Source: Porphyromonadaceae bacterium UBA7141 (GTDB lineage Bacteria; Bacteroidota; Bacteroidia; Bacteroidales; Muribaculaceae). Taken from it: a stretch of DNA of 28,734 nucleotides. The translations under genes were made by a program, and so were the position numbers. The stretch covers positions 27,731 through 56,464 of the forward strand of contig DKWX01000053.1 of the NCBI GenBank assembly GCA_002491945.1, read 5' to 3'. Below are positions 1 through 6,332 of the stretch, piece by piece; the stretch's first letter is position 1; each line of letters opens with the position of its first letter. The notes below the pieces were generated by a model. That model worked only from the letters and a program-made list of their open reading frames with translations. It had not been told where the DNA came from and searched no databases.

Positions 1-64
1 AAACATATTCGACTGAGCGACAAGTCGGAAGCGACAAAAAAGAAGCCGCAGATTGTATAAAAGA
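1..64 (+). repeat. Dispersed repeat copy A (cut by window edge)
   Basis: Positions 2-64 are the reverse complement of 4411-4473 with 57 of 63 bases identical by hand alignment and no gaps. The copy runs off the left edge, so its full length is unknown. Read on the plus strand it is open in frame 1 and ends at TAA 58-60 with the last codons K-P-Q-I-V. The minus-strand copy near 4415 ends with L-Q-I-V in the same frame. It begins one base beyond the hydrolase stop codon at 66-68, so it is intergenic with respect to that gene. Confidence 0.8.
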
Positions 65-65
65 T

Positions 66-1223
66 TCAGTGGCTGCGTATGAAACTGAATATAGAGTCGC
101 GGGCCGAACGGCGTGCCGGGAGAGGGGAGAGTATGAGGTCGTGTATGCCGGAGTCGATTACGCAGATTGTGGTGTTGGCGAAGCGGGAGGCTTCTTTGCG
201 TATCATGCCGGGATCGAGCACGGCATCGCCTGTCAGGAACTCCGGGGTGAAGTCGCAACCTGAGATTTTGCGGCTACTGGTCATTACGAGCAGAGGCACG
301 GCGATGTGTTCGCGGTTTCTGACTGTGCCGGAGTGGGCGGCGTCTATAGCTCCGATCCATCCCCATTTTACGGGAGGCGAGTAGGTCATTTTCCAATTGG
401 TGTTGTAGGTCCATTCGCCGTCATGGTCTTTGAGCAGCGAGTAGGCATAGCCATCGCAGTGGCCTTGTCGGATTTCTGCTTCCGGGAAGAGGTGGCCGAG
501 GCGTCCGATAAGCGGGGCGGCGAAGCCGCGCATGAAGGCATTGTAGTTCCATTCCAGGAACGGGGAGTCGGTCACTACTCGTTGCACCGGTATGCGTCGC
601 CCGCGTGTGGCCGCGTAATAGGCCACTGTCAGTCCGCCCGTGGAGTGGCCGCCGAGTGTGATATCTGTTATGCCGTCGCGGCGCATCTGATTGATGGCCG
701 AATCGATATCGGCGAAGTATTCACGCTGGTCGCGCACGTTGAAGGGGTATTGCCAGGGGAGGCGGCTGCGGCCATAGCGGCGCAGGTCAACGGCATAGAA
801 TGCATAGCCGGAGTCTACGAACTGTCGTCCCCAGTCGGCCTGAAAGAAGTAGTCGTTGAATCCGTGGATGTATAGGAATCCCTTTTTTGTGGTGTGGGCG
901 GGACGCAGACGTATGATTGTGCATCGGGCCGGACCATCGAATGCCTCGCCAAGATTGACAAACCGGGATTCGTATCCTTCAAGTATGTCGGGTCCCCATT
1001 GCCAGTCGTCTGGCATCTGCTTTGCTCCGGTATATTTTGCGTCCCAGCTGTCCCATGTCATGAAGAACCGGCTTTCGGCCGTCCTGGTGTCGGCCGCGGG
1101 GCATGTTGTCGGAGTTTTGCAGGCGGCGTAAGCCGTATCATTGGCCGTGCGGGTGTGTGCGCCAATTGATGCGCATCCTAATATTGTAGCCATCAAGACA
1201 AGTGGAATCAATGTAGCTTTCAT
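66..1223 (-). CDS. Lipoprotein alpha/beta hydrolase (serine hydrolase, S33/lysophospholipase-like)
   Basis: The 385-residue product starts with a hydrophobic stretch ending in I-L-G-C (Cys17), a lipobox, so it should be a lipid-anchored envelope protein. The body fits the alpha/beta hydrolase fold: a Y-I-H-G-F oxyanion-type loop near residue 118, the nucleophile elbow G-H-S-T-G-G with Ser194, and a late D-S-G-I-H-D that can supply the catalytic His. An acidic partner probably lies in the 320-345 region. This layout resembles serine aminopeptidase S33 and monoglyceride-lipase-like enzymes, but the substrate cannot be read from the sequence. The start is supported by the signal peptide. It stands alone: tRNA-His lies about 190 bp upstream on the same strand with its own terminator between. 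No TAnnTTTG promoter was found directly upstream. Overlapping plus-strand frames are shadows. Confidence 0.9.
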   Translation of the reverse strand: MKATLIPLVLMATILGCASIGAHTRTANDTAYAACKTPTTCPAADTRTAESRFFMTWDSWDAKYTGAKQMPDDWQWGPDILEGYESRFVNLGEAFDGPARCTIIRLRPAHTTKKGFLYIHGFNDYFFQADWGRQFVDSGYAFYAVDLRRYGRSRLPWQYPFNVRDQREYFADIDSAINQMRRDGITDITLGGHSTGGLTVAYYAATRGRRIPVQRVVTDSPFLEWNYNAFMRGFAAPLIGRLGHLFPEAEIRQGHCDGYAYSLLKDHDGEWTYNTNWKMTYSPPVKWGWIGAIDAAHSGTVRNREHIAVPLLVMTSSRKISGCDFTPEFLTGDAVLDPGMIRKEASRFANTTICVIDSGIHDLILSPLPARRSARDSIFSFIRSH

Positions 1224-1358
1224 ATTGTTATAACGTCGACTGTCTCCGAAGAGTTTCAGCCCCGATATTCACGTTAAAAAAAATGTGGTGGCTAAGTAAC
1301 AATGATTCCCTACTTGGCACCCCTTGTTGTTGTAAGGGAGATATATGGATATAAAAGA

Positions 1359-1392
1359 TGATTCCTCAGACCTGACGGGTACTGAGGAATCA
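1359..1392 (-). terminator. Intrinsic terminator of the tRNA-His transcript
   Basis: An 11-bp perfect inverted repeat (TGATTCCTCAG at 1359-1369 against 1382-1392) encloses a 12-nt loop. On the minus strand it is followed by a T-rich stretch (TCTTTTATAT). It lies 25 nt past the 3' end of tRNA-His, where a terminator for that gene is expected. Confidence 0.75.
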
Positions 1393-1416
1393 AGAATTGG
1401 GAGTTGGTTAAGGGAG

Positions 1417-1491
1417 GGTAGAAGATGGGGCTCGAACCCACGACCTACGGAACCACAATCCGTCGCTCTAACCAACTGAGCTACATCTACC
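1417..1491 (-). tRNA. tRNA-His (anticodon GTG)
   Basis: On the minus strand the sequence folds as a full cloverleaf: acceptor strand GTAGATG, D arm from GCTC to GAGC, anticodon stem ACGGA/TCCGT around loop TTGTGGT (anticodon GTG), variable AGGTC, T stem GTGGG/CCCAT with loop TTCGAGC, and acceptor 3' strand CTTCTAC. An extra 5' G (position 1491) can pair with C73 (1417), the G-1:C73 identity pair of histidine tRNAs, so 1491 is taken as the mature 5' end. CCA is not encoded. One oddity is a U6-U67 mismatch in the acceptor stem. Its own promoter and terminator flank it. Confidence 0.95.
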
Positions 1492-1532
1492 GTTTGAGCT
1501 TTCTGAAGTATCATTCCTTCTCAAAAGCGATG

Positions 1533-1564
1533 CAAAGTTAGCCACTTTTTTTGGAATCTCCAAA
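1533..1564 (-). promoter_or_regulatory. Promoter for tRNA-His (Bacteroidota type)
   Basis: On the minus strand TTTG (1564-1561) is followed by exactly 20 nt and then TAACTTTG (1540-1533), matching the Bacteroidota housekeeping consensus TTTG-N19-21-TAnnTTTG. Transcription would start near 1527, about 36 nt before the tRNA. Confidence 0.85.
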
Positions 1565-1656
1565 TCTTATGGCGAAAAAATTACGATTTTTAGGTTTATA
1601 TTAATCTATATTATGATTATGGTTAATTTTCGTCCTGATTTGAACACTTATTTATT

Positions 1657-1698
1657 ATGCCCTGGCTCATTTTGAGAGTCAGGGCATATTGTTTTTTT
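1657..1698 (+). terminator. Hairpin with T-tract between rho and tRNA-His
   Basis: ATGCCCTGGCTC (1657-1668) pairs with 1676-1687 (12 bp, one G-T pair) around a 7-nt loop. ATTG and seven Ts follow on the plus strand. On the minus strand, where rho ends at 1769, the sequence after the hairpin is AT-rich but has no T-tract. The hairpin may end rho transcripts, but the T-tract faces transcription coming from the tRNA side towards rho. Confidence 0.65.
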
Positions 1699-1768
1699 GC
1701 ATGGGATGGCGACAGCGCGGTTGCGTCGGTCGGCGTCGCTTAATCCGGGAAATACATGTCGGGATGTA

Positions 1769-4003
1769 TTATTTATCCATGGTCACGAGGAGTTCCTCAT
1801 TAGTGCGTGTCAGTTCCATGCGTTTTTTAATAAATTCCATGGCTTCGAGCGAGTTCATGTCGGCCAGATAGTTGCGCAGGATCCACATTCGGTTGAGTGT
1901 TTCGTCGCTTAGCAGAAGGTCGTCGCGGCGAGTGGATGATGCGATGATATCGACAGCCGGGAATATGCGCTTGTTGGATAGTTTGCGGTCAAGCTGAAGT
2001 TCCATATTTCCGGTGCCCTTGAATTCCTCGAATATCACTTCGTCCATCTTTGAAGATGTCTCCGTCAGAGCTGTGGCTATTATTGTCAGCGAACCGCCGT
2101 TCTCAATATTTCGGGCAGCTCCGAAGAAGCGTTTCGGGCGCTGGAGAGCGTTGGCGTCGACACCGCCTGAAAGAATCTTGCCTGAAGCAGGAGAAACAGT
2201 GTTGTAGGCACGTGCCAGGCGTGTTATTGAGTCGAGCATTATCACCACATCGTGGCCGCACTCTACGAGGCGTTTTGCTTTTTCGAGCACAATTCCGGCA
2301 ATTTTGACATGACGGTCGGCCGGCTCATCGAAGGTAGACGCTATTACTTCGGCATTTACGCTGCGGGCCATGTCGGTCACTTCTTCAGGGCGTTCGTCGA
2401 TCAGAAGCATTATGATATATGTCTCCGGATGATTCTCGGCGATTGAGTTGGCTATGTCTTTAAGGAGGATTGTCTTACCGGTCTTGGGCGGAGCCACTAT
2501 GAGTGCGCGCTGTCCTTTACCTATGGGGGCAAACATATCCACTACGCGGGTGGAGATATTGGTGGTGCGTCCACGTGTGAGATTGAATTTCTCATCCGGG
2601 AAGAGGGGTACGAGATGCTCAAACGGCACACGGTCGCGTATCTGTTCGGGGAGTAGGCCGTTGACTGAAATCACACGGCAGAGCGGGAAGTATTTCTCCC
2701 CCTCGCGAGGCGGACGTATTGATGCTTCCACGACATCGCCGGTCTTCAGTCCGAATTCTTTTATTACGTTCTGTGGCACGTATACGTCATCGGGGGAAGC
2801 GAGATAATTGTAATCGCTTGAGCGGAGGAATCCGAATCCTTCGGGCATCAGTTCGAGCACGCCGAAGCAATTGAAAATTCCATCGAAGTCATATTGCTCC
2901 ATCTGCTGCTTTTCGAGGCGCTGCTGCATACGCTGTTGCATGCGTTGCTTTTTAGATAGCCGCTGAGGCTGTTGCGGCTGCATTGCCTCGCGCACCACCT
3001 TGGGAGTCTGTGTGTTGGCGCCGGGTTCGGCGATGATTACCGGTCTTGCTGCTTCTGCGGCGGCAGCCTCTTCGATTTCGCGTTGAGAGCGGGGCTTGAA
3101 TGTCTTCCCTTTAGCGTTGGAGAAGAAGGAGTCGAGTCCGGCGTTGCGTTTGGTATTGCCTTTAGGCTCGAAAGGTTGCTGCTGGGGACGTTGCGTGCGC
3201 TGCGACTGAGGTTCGCGCTGAGGGTTGCGGCTGTTGCCCTCGGGACCCTGTGGGAACTGGCCGTCTGACTGAGGCTGAGTCGGTGAGCCGAAGTCGGGGA
3301 GAGCCGGCAGCATTTCCACGGGGGATTGAGGTGTGGCGGCGTTCCCGTTGCCCGTAGAGGTGTCGGCTGATTGGGGGGGGGCGTCAGGAGCAATTGCGGA
3401 TGATTCAGGATTCTCGGCGTCAAGAGCGGCGCGGGCGGCTGCTTCGGCAGCTTTAAGAGCTTTCGACTTGCGGCCGCGGCGTTTGGAGAGTGTGGCCAGT
3501 AATTCCGCAGGCGACATGTCTTTGAATTCCAGAGGGAGAGTCGGTTCGGAAGGGAAGTCGTTGCCGGTATTGGCCGGAGTATGTTTTCGGGAAGTTGCGG
3601 CTCCCGTTTCGGTAGAATCAGTCAATGTATTCTTGGTATTGACATTGTTTTTCTGTCCCGGTTTGCGACCGCGTTTCTTAGGTTCGGTCTGTTCGGCGGC
3701 GACAGAGTCGCCACCGACTCCTCCTTCGGCTGTCGATGAGGCGGAAGACTGGGTATCAGGCTCGCTGGCAGATGCTTCCGGTCGGGAGTCTTGGGGAGTT
3801 GTACGTTTCTGGCGGGGCTTGCGCTCTTTTTTGCCGCTTAATGCCGAGGCTTCAGCCTTGGCGGTATGGATTGCCTGGTTGTCGAGGATATGATAGATTT
3901 GCTCTATCTTTTCGCTTTCAGACGGGTTTTTCATTCCCATGGTTCCGGCAATTTCCGCAACTTGTGCCGGTTCCATGTCGTTAAGTTCCTGTAGGGTATA
4001 CAT
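1769..4003 (-). CDS. rho: Transcription termination factor Rho with long disordered insert
   Basis: ATP-dependent hexameric RNA helicase that ends transcription. From the chosen start the protein has 744 residues against 419 in E. coli. Order: a Rho N-terminal helical domain (about 1-50); a low-complexity segment rich in Gln, Pro, Ser, Lys and Ala (about 55-370) with two basic AT-hook-like patches (KRGRKP at 110-115, KRRGRK at 174-179); a cold-shock-like RNA-binding domain (about 375-455); and the RecA-type ATPase with Walker A APPKTGKT at 504-511 and Walker B V-V-I-M-L-D followed by SITR. The upstream ATG at 4036 is possible, but MYTLQEL at 4003 matches the usual Bacteroidota N-terminus. Long inserts of this kind are known in Bacteroides Rho and have been linked to phase separation in B. 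thetaiotaomicron. The insert also contains a run of nine Cs on the coding strand (3373-3381). Confidence 0.97.
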   Translation of the reverse strand: MYTLQELNDMEPAQVAEIAGTMGMKNPSESEKIEQIYHILDNQAIHTAKAEASALSGKKERKPRQKRTTPQDSRPEASASEPDTQSSASSTAEGGVGGDSVAAEQTEPKKRGRKPGQKNNVNTKNTLTDSTETGAATSRKHTPANTGNDFPSEPTLPLEFKDMSPAELLATLSKRRGRKSKALKAAEAAARAALDAENPESSAIAPDAPPQSADTSTGNGNAATPQSPVEMLPALPDFGSPTQPQSDGQFPQGPEGNSRNPQREPQSQRTQRPQQQPFEPKGNTKRNAGLDSFFSNAKGKTFKPRSQREIEEAAAAEAARPVIIAEPGANTQTPKVVREAMQPQQPQRLSKKQRMQQRMQQRLEKQQMEQYDFDGIFNCFGVLELMPEGFGFLRSSDYNYLASPDDVYVPQNVIKEFGLKTGDVVEASIRPPREGEKYFPLCRVISVNGLLPEQIRDRVPFEHLVPLFPDEKFNLTRGRTTNISTRVVDMFAPIGKGQRALIVAPPKTGKTILLKDIANSIAENHPETYIIMLLIDERPEEVTDMARSVNAEVIASTFDEPADRHVKIAGIVLEKAKRLVECGHDVVIMLDSITRLARAYNTVSPASGKILSGGVDANALQRPKRFFGAARNIENGGSLTIIATALTETSSKMDEVIFEEFKGTGNMELQLDRKLSNKRIFPAVDIIASSTRRDDLLLSDETLNRMWILRNYLADMNSLEAMEFIKKRMELTRTNEELLVTMDK

Positions 4004-4254
4004 AGAGGGGTATAATAATGCTGTGAGGGCGGGCATATCCGGTCAGTCAGCCGTATCTGAAATAAAGTAAGGAATATGGCTATGATGGATATTAGGAGGA
4101 GGAAATGTGTCAGGCCGATTCTGTTTTATAGAAAAATCCGAATGTGAATCGGCGGCAGACCATATTGATTTGTGGAAGTATGCCCACGCCGGGCTTGGAT
4201 ACGCGATGATAAATATCGGTTATCACGCCTATATCAGGCGAGAAATATTCGATG

Positions 4255-4285
4255 CAAAATTACAATATTAATTTTAATTTTGCAA
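4255..4285 (-). promoter_or_regulatory. Probable rho promoter
   Basis: On the minus strand TTG (4285-4283) is followed by 20 nt and TAATTTTG (4262-4255), fitting the Bacteroidota consensus. Transcription would begin near 4249, giving rho a leader of about 245 nt. Long rho leaders are often used for autoregulation, but no specific attenuator is recognised here. A second -7-like TAAATTTG lies further upstream (4388-4381) without a -33 box. Confidence 0.65.
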
Positions 4286-4410
4286 GTCGGATATAGATGT
4301 CATTTAAACTTTTTACGAAAACTTAAAAAGTCACAGGACCGATGTCCTTCAATGTCAATCTCCATTGATCAATTAGTGTTCAAATTTAAACGATACCAAT
4401 TGAGAGGGAT

Positions 4411-4550
4411 TCTTTTATACAATCTGCAGCTTCTTTTCTGCCGCTTCCGGCTTGTCGTTGAGTCGAATATGTTGATATTCTCCTTCGCTCCGCACCGGAA
4501 TCGACTGAAAAACAACTACGGCATATTGCATAAATTAAATTTGAACACTT
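4411..4550 (-). repeat. Dispersed repeat copy B (intact)
   Basis: Positions 4411-4473 match the window start in inverted orientation (57/63). Positions 4479-4532 match copy C at 4668-4720 in direct orientation with few mismatches and one 1-nt indel. The match continues through the 20 nt ending in TTTGAACACTT (4531-4550 against 4779-4798). B therefore joins the two halves seen separately in A and C. A 38-residue open frame lies inside on the minus strand. Confidence 0.8.
4415..4531 (-). CDS. Candidate small protein of 38 residues inside the repeat
   Basis: ATG at 4531-4529 opens a frame that closes at TAA 4417-4415. The peptide begins MQYAVVVFQSIPVRSEGE, continues YQHIRLNDKPEA and ends AEKKLQIV. 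It has a short hydrophobic start and a charged, Lys/Glu-rich end. Copy A at the window edge keeps the last 19 codons and the same stop without interruption, but six of the seven codon differences change the residue, so purifying selection is not evident. Copy C cannot encode it: the start is ATA, a base is missing, and a TAG stands in the equivalent region. The upstream sequence is AT-rich with no clear promoter. I do not recognise the family. It may be a real small gene or just an open stretch of a DNA repeat. Confidence 0.35.
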   Translation of the reverse strand: MQYAVVVFQSIPVRSEGEYQHIRLNDKPEAAEKKLQIV

Positions 4551-4667
4551 GCTTGTCACATATAACACACTATAGCGTGCGAGTGTTCATGGCCTATGTC
4601 GACTAAGACTCTTTTGAAATTAAAGAAGACTGATTATCAATAGATTGTCGGCGGAGATGGGGGTATC

Positions 4668-4798
4668 TCTCCTTCACTCCGCACCGGAATCGACTAAAAA
4701 ACAAGCCCGCATATTGTATAAGACCGCTTCCAACAAAAAATGTGAACGCAGGGGTCGCAGATTTTGTTGGAAGCGGTTTAAATTAAATTTGAACACTT
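4668..4798 (-). repeat. Dispersed repeat copy C (interrupted)
   Basis: 4668-4720 and 4779-4798 match copy B (4479-4532 and 4531-4550) in the same orientation. The two halves are separated by a palindromic block of 57-58 bp absent from B. The part of B that matches the window start has no counterpart here, so C is also truncated or diverged on that side. Confidence 0.8.
4721..4778. mobile_element. 57-58 bp palindromic insertion with TA/TAA target duplication
   Basis: ACCGCTTCCAACAAAA (4723-4738) and its exact reverse complement (4762-4777) form 16-bp terminal inverted repeats around a 23-nt centre. The block is flanked by TA(A) on both sides (4719-4721 and 4779-4781), while the homologous empty copy B has a single TAA at 4531-4533. 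This is the signature of an insertion with a 2-3 bp target duplication, as made by Tc1/mariner/IS630-type transposases. It encodes nothing, so it would be a very small non-autonomous (MITE-like) element moved in trans. A hairpin-forming replication error is the alternative. Confidence 0.65.
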
Positions 4799-4821
4799 AC
4801 TTAGAAATTAATTCGCACATT

Positions 4822-4844
4822 CGCGCAGAAATTAAATTTGCGCG
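4822..4844 (-). terminator. Weak hairpin after tilS
   Basis: CGCGCA/TGCGCG (6 bp) around an 11-nt AT-rich loop lies just over 40 nt past the tilS stop on the minus strand. The following minus-strand sequence is only moderately T-rich, so this is at best a weak terminator for the exporter/tilS cluster. Confidence 0.3.
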
Positions 4845-4886
4845 CTTGTGTGGCAGGCGCCTGTGTGTAAAACCGTGTCACGCCGG

Positions 4887-6332
4887 TCAGTCGCCGGGAT
4901 TATCGCCAGAGCAATCTTTGCTGTGCCACCCGGTTGTGCGGATATGCCATATATGCTCTTCTGTGCCGCTCAGGAGTGCGGTGGCGGAGCGGCGAATTCC
5001 GGGAATCCATATTGCGGCATCATCGCTGTTGCGGGCCAGAAGCCACACATGCGGGCGCATAGCTGCCGTCACTCCGTTTTCTTTGAGTATGCGGGTGATT
5101 AGCTTCGAGGCGTTCGGACCTGTCTGCATGCGCTCACCCTCTCGGGGATGACGCCATCGGAAGTAGCCGGGACCGTATGGGAGCCAGGCTTCATGGGGGC
5201 GGCATTGTCTTATTGTCTGCATAATTCCGCAGTCGCCGGCCGTGTGGATTTCGCGCCATTCGGCCTGCGGAGGCTCGTCGGCCGGAGTGTTCAGCGAGCT
5301 TATCCGCAGACCGTAGGCAGTGGCCGTCACCTCCGCTTCCGGCAACTTCCATCGTGCTCCTGCCGGAGGCATCGATGGTGCGGCTTCAAACAGGGCAGCC
5401 ATCTCGGCGGCCTGCACTGTAGAGCCTCCGTGCGGCATCAGCCATTGGCGTATCAGGGTGAGGGGGGAGGGGAATTCCCGCAGAGTGTCCCAGGAGAGGA
5501 GATTATCGGTGTTTTTCAGAGCATTTGCGACTGCATATTCCACAATGCGGCATTCTTCGTCCATCAGATGCAGAGTAGTCTGCATGGCGGTATGAGCCCC
5601 TTCCCAACGGGAGGCAAGCCTGGGGATAATCTGGTGGCGCAGGAAGTTGCGGCGGTAGTCGTCGGCAAGGTTGGTGGAGTCGGTCACGTAGAGTGTCGAT
5701 GCATTGTCAGGCCCGGCTATTTCGGCGAGTATCGATAGAATGTCGCGGCGCGACAGATGGAGCAGCGGGCGAAGCATCCTGCCGGTGAGAGCCGTCATGC
5801 CGCGCAGTCCGCGCGTGCCGCTGCCGCGCAGCAAGTTGAGGAGCATGGTCTCTTCGTTGTCGTCGGCATTGTGTCCGGTGGCTATCCGGTCGTATCCATG
5901 GCGTGTGCGGAGTGTGTCAAACCAGTCGTGGCGCAGTCTGCGCGCTCCCATTTCGATAGAGAGCGAATGCTCATTGCAGTAGGCCACCGTATCGAAACTG
6001 ATGAAGTGGGCTTCAGCATCCGGATATCGATCCATCATCATGCGCACACATTCCTCATCGCGCCGACTCTCGTCGCCGCGTAGCCGGAAATTGACGTGGG
6101 CCACGCCGAGTCGGAATTCAGGCCATCCGTCGGTGGCGAGTCGCAGCAGATGGAATGCCGCCACACTGTCAGGGCCGCCGCTGAGCCCGAGCAGCACGCT
6201 GTGGATGCCGTGGCTCCGCAGCATTCGACGCAGGCATCGGCATTCGCGTTGCAGCAGTGATGTCCCGGATCGGGAGTCACGCTTATTACGATGTGATGAT
6301 TCAGATGAAGCGAGGGTATTGTCAGGAGTCAT
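4887..6332 (-). CDS. tilS: tRNA(Ile)-lysidine synthetase TilS
   Basis: TilS uses ATP and lysine to convert C34 of tRNA-Ile (CAU) to lysidine, so that the tRNA reads AUA. It is an essential cytosolic enzyme in most bacteria. The 481-residue protein has the PP-loop motif SGGPDS at 51-56 and the downstream G-H-N-A-D-D-N-E-E-T motif of the family, followed by the TilS substrate-binding and C-terminal regions, a length usual for the long form. The start codon overlaps the kinase stop in an ATGA (6332-6329), indicating translational coupling. Met37 (6224) would give an N-terminus closer to the family norm and cannot be excluded. It is the last gene of the cluster; having it under a regulated exporter operon is unusual, and an internal promoter would be expected. 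Confidence 0.95.
   Translation of the reverse strand: MTPDNTLASSESSHRNKRDSRSGTSLLQRECRCLRRMLRSHGIHSVLLGLSGGPDSVAAFHLLRLATDGWPEFRLGVAHVNFRLRGDESRRDEECVRMMMDRYPDAEAHFISFDTVAYCNEHSLSIEMGARRLRHDWFDTLRTRHGYDRIATGHNADDNEETMLLNLLRGSGTRGLRGMTALTGRMLRPLLHLSRRDILSILAEIAGPDNASTLYVTDSTNLADDYRRNFLRHQIIPRLASRWEGAHTAMQTTLHLMDEECRIVEYAVANALKNTDNLLSWDTLREFPSPLTLIRQWLMPHGGSTVQAAEMAALFEAAPSMPPAGARWKLPEAEVTATAYGLRISSLNTPADEPPQAEWREIHTAGDCGIMQTIRQCRPHEAWLPYGPGYFRWRHPREGERMQTGPNASKLITRILKENGVTAAMRPHVWLLARNSDDAAIWIPGIRRSATALLSGTEEHIWHIRTTGWHSKDCSGDNPGD

Larger units (their letters stand above)
4004..4886. other. Gene-poor interval upstream of rho: leader, repeats, insertion
   Basis: No conventional protein gene is evident. 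The interval holds the presumed rho leader (to about 4249), with a small CGCCT/AGGCG hairpin at 4226-4240 near its 5' end. It also holds an AT-rich promoter zone, two tandem copies of a dispersed repeat (B and C), a 57-58 bp palindromic insertion, and three copies of the motif ATTTGAACACT. The 144- and 168-residue plus-strand frames have no recognisable features and run through the repeats, so they are not called. Confidence 0.7.

Noticed and set aside
1269..1514. 81-residue minus-strand frame
   Set aside because: It reads through tRNA-His and its terminator.
4536..4840. Three plus-strand TAAATTTG boxes as promoters
   Set aside because: None has a TTTG at 19-21 nt upstream (closest spacing is 17 for 4784), and no plus-strand gene follows; kept only as repeat motifs.
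4172..5151. Plus-strand frames of 144 and 168 residues upstream of and into tilS
   Set aside because: They run through repeats and the end of tilS, show no domain, signal or conserved pattern, and lack a promoter with both boxes.
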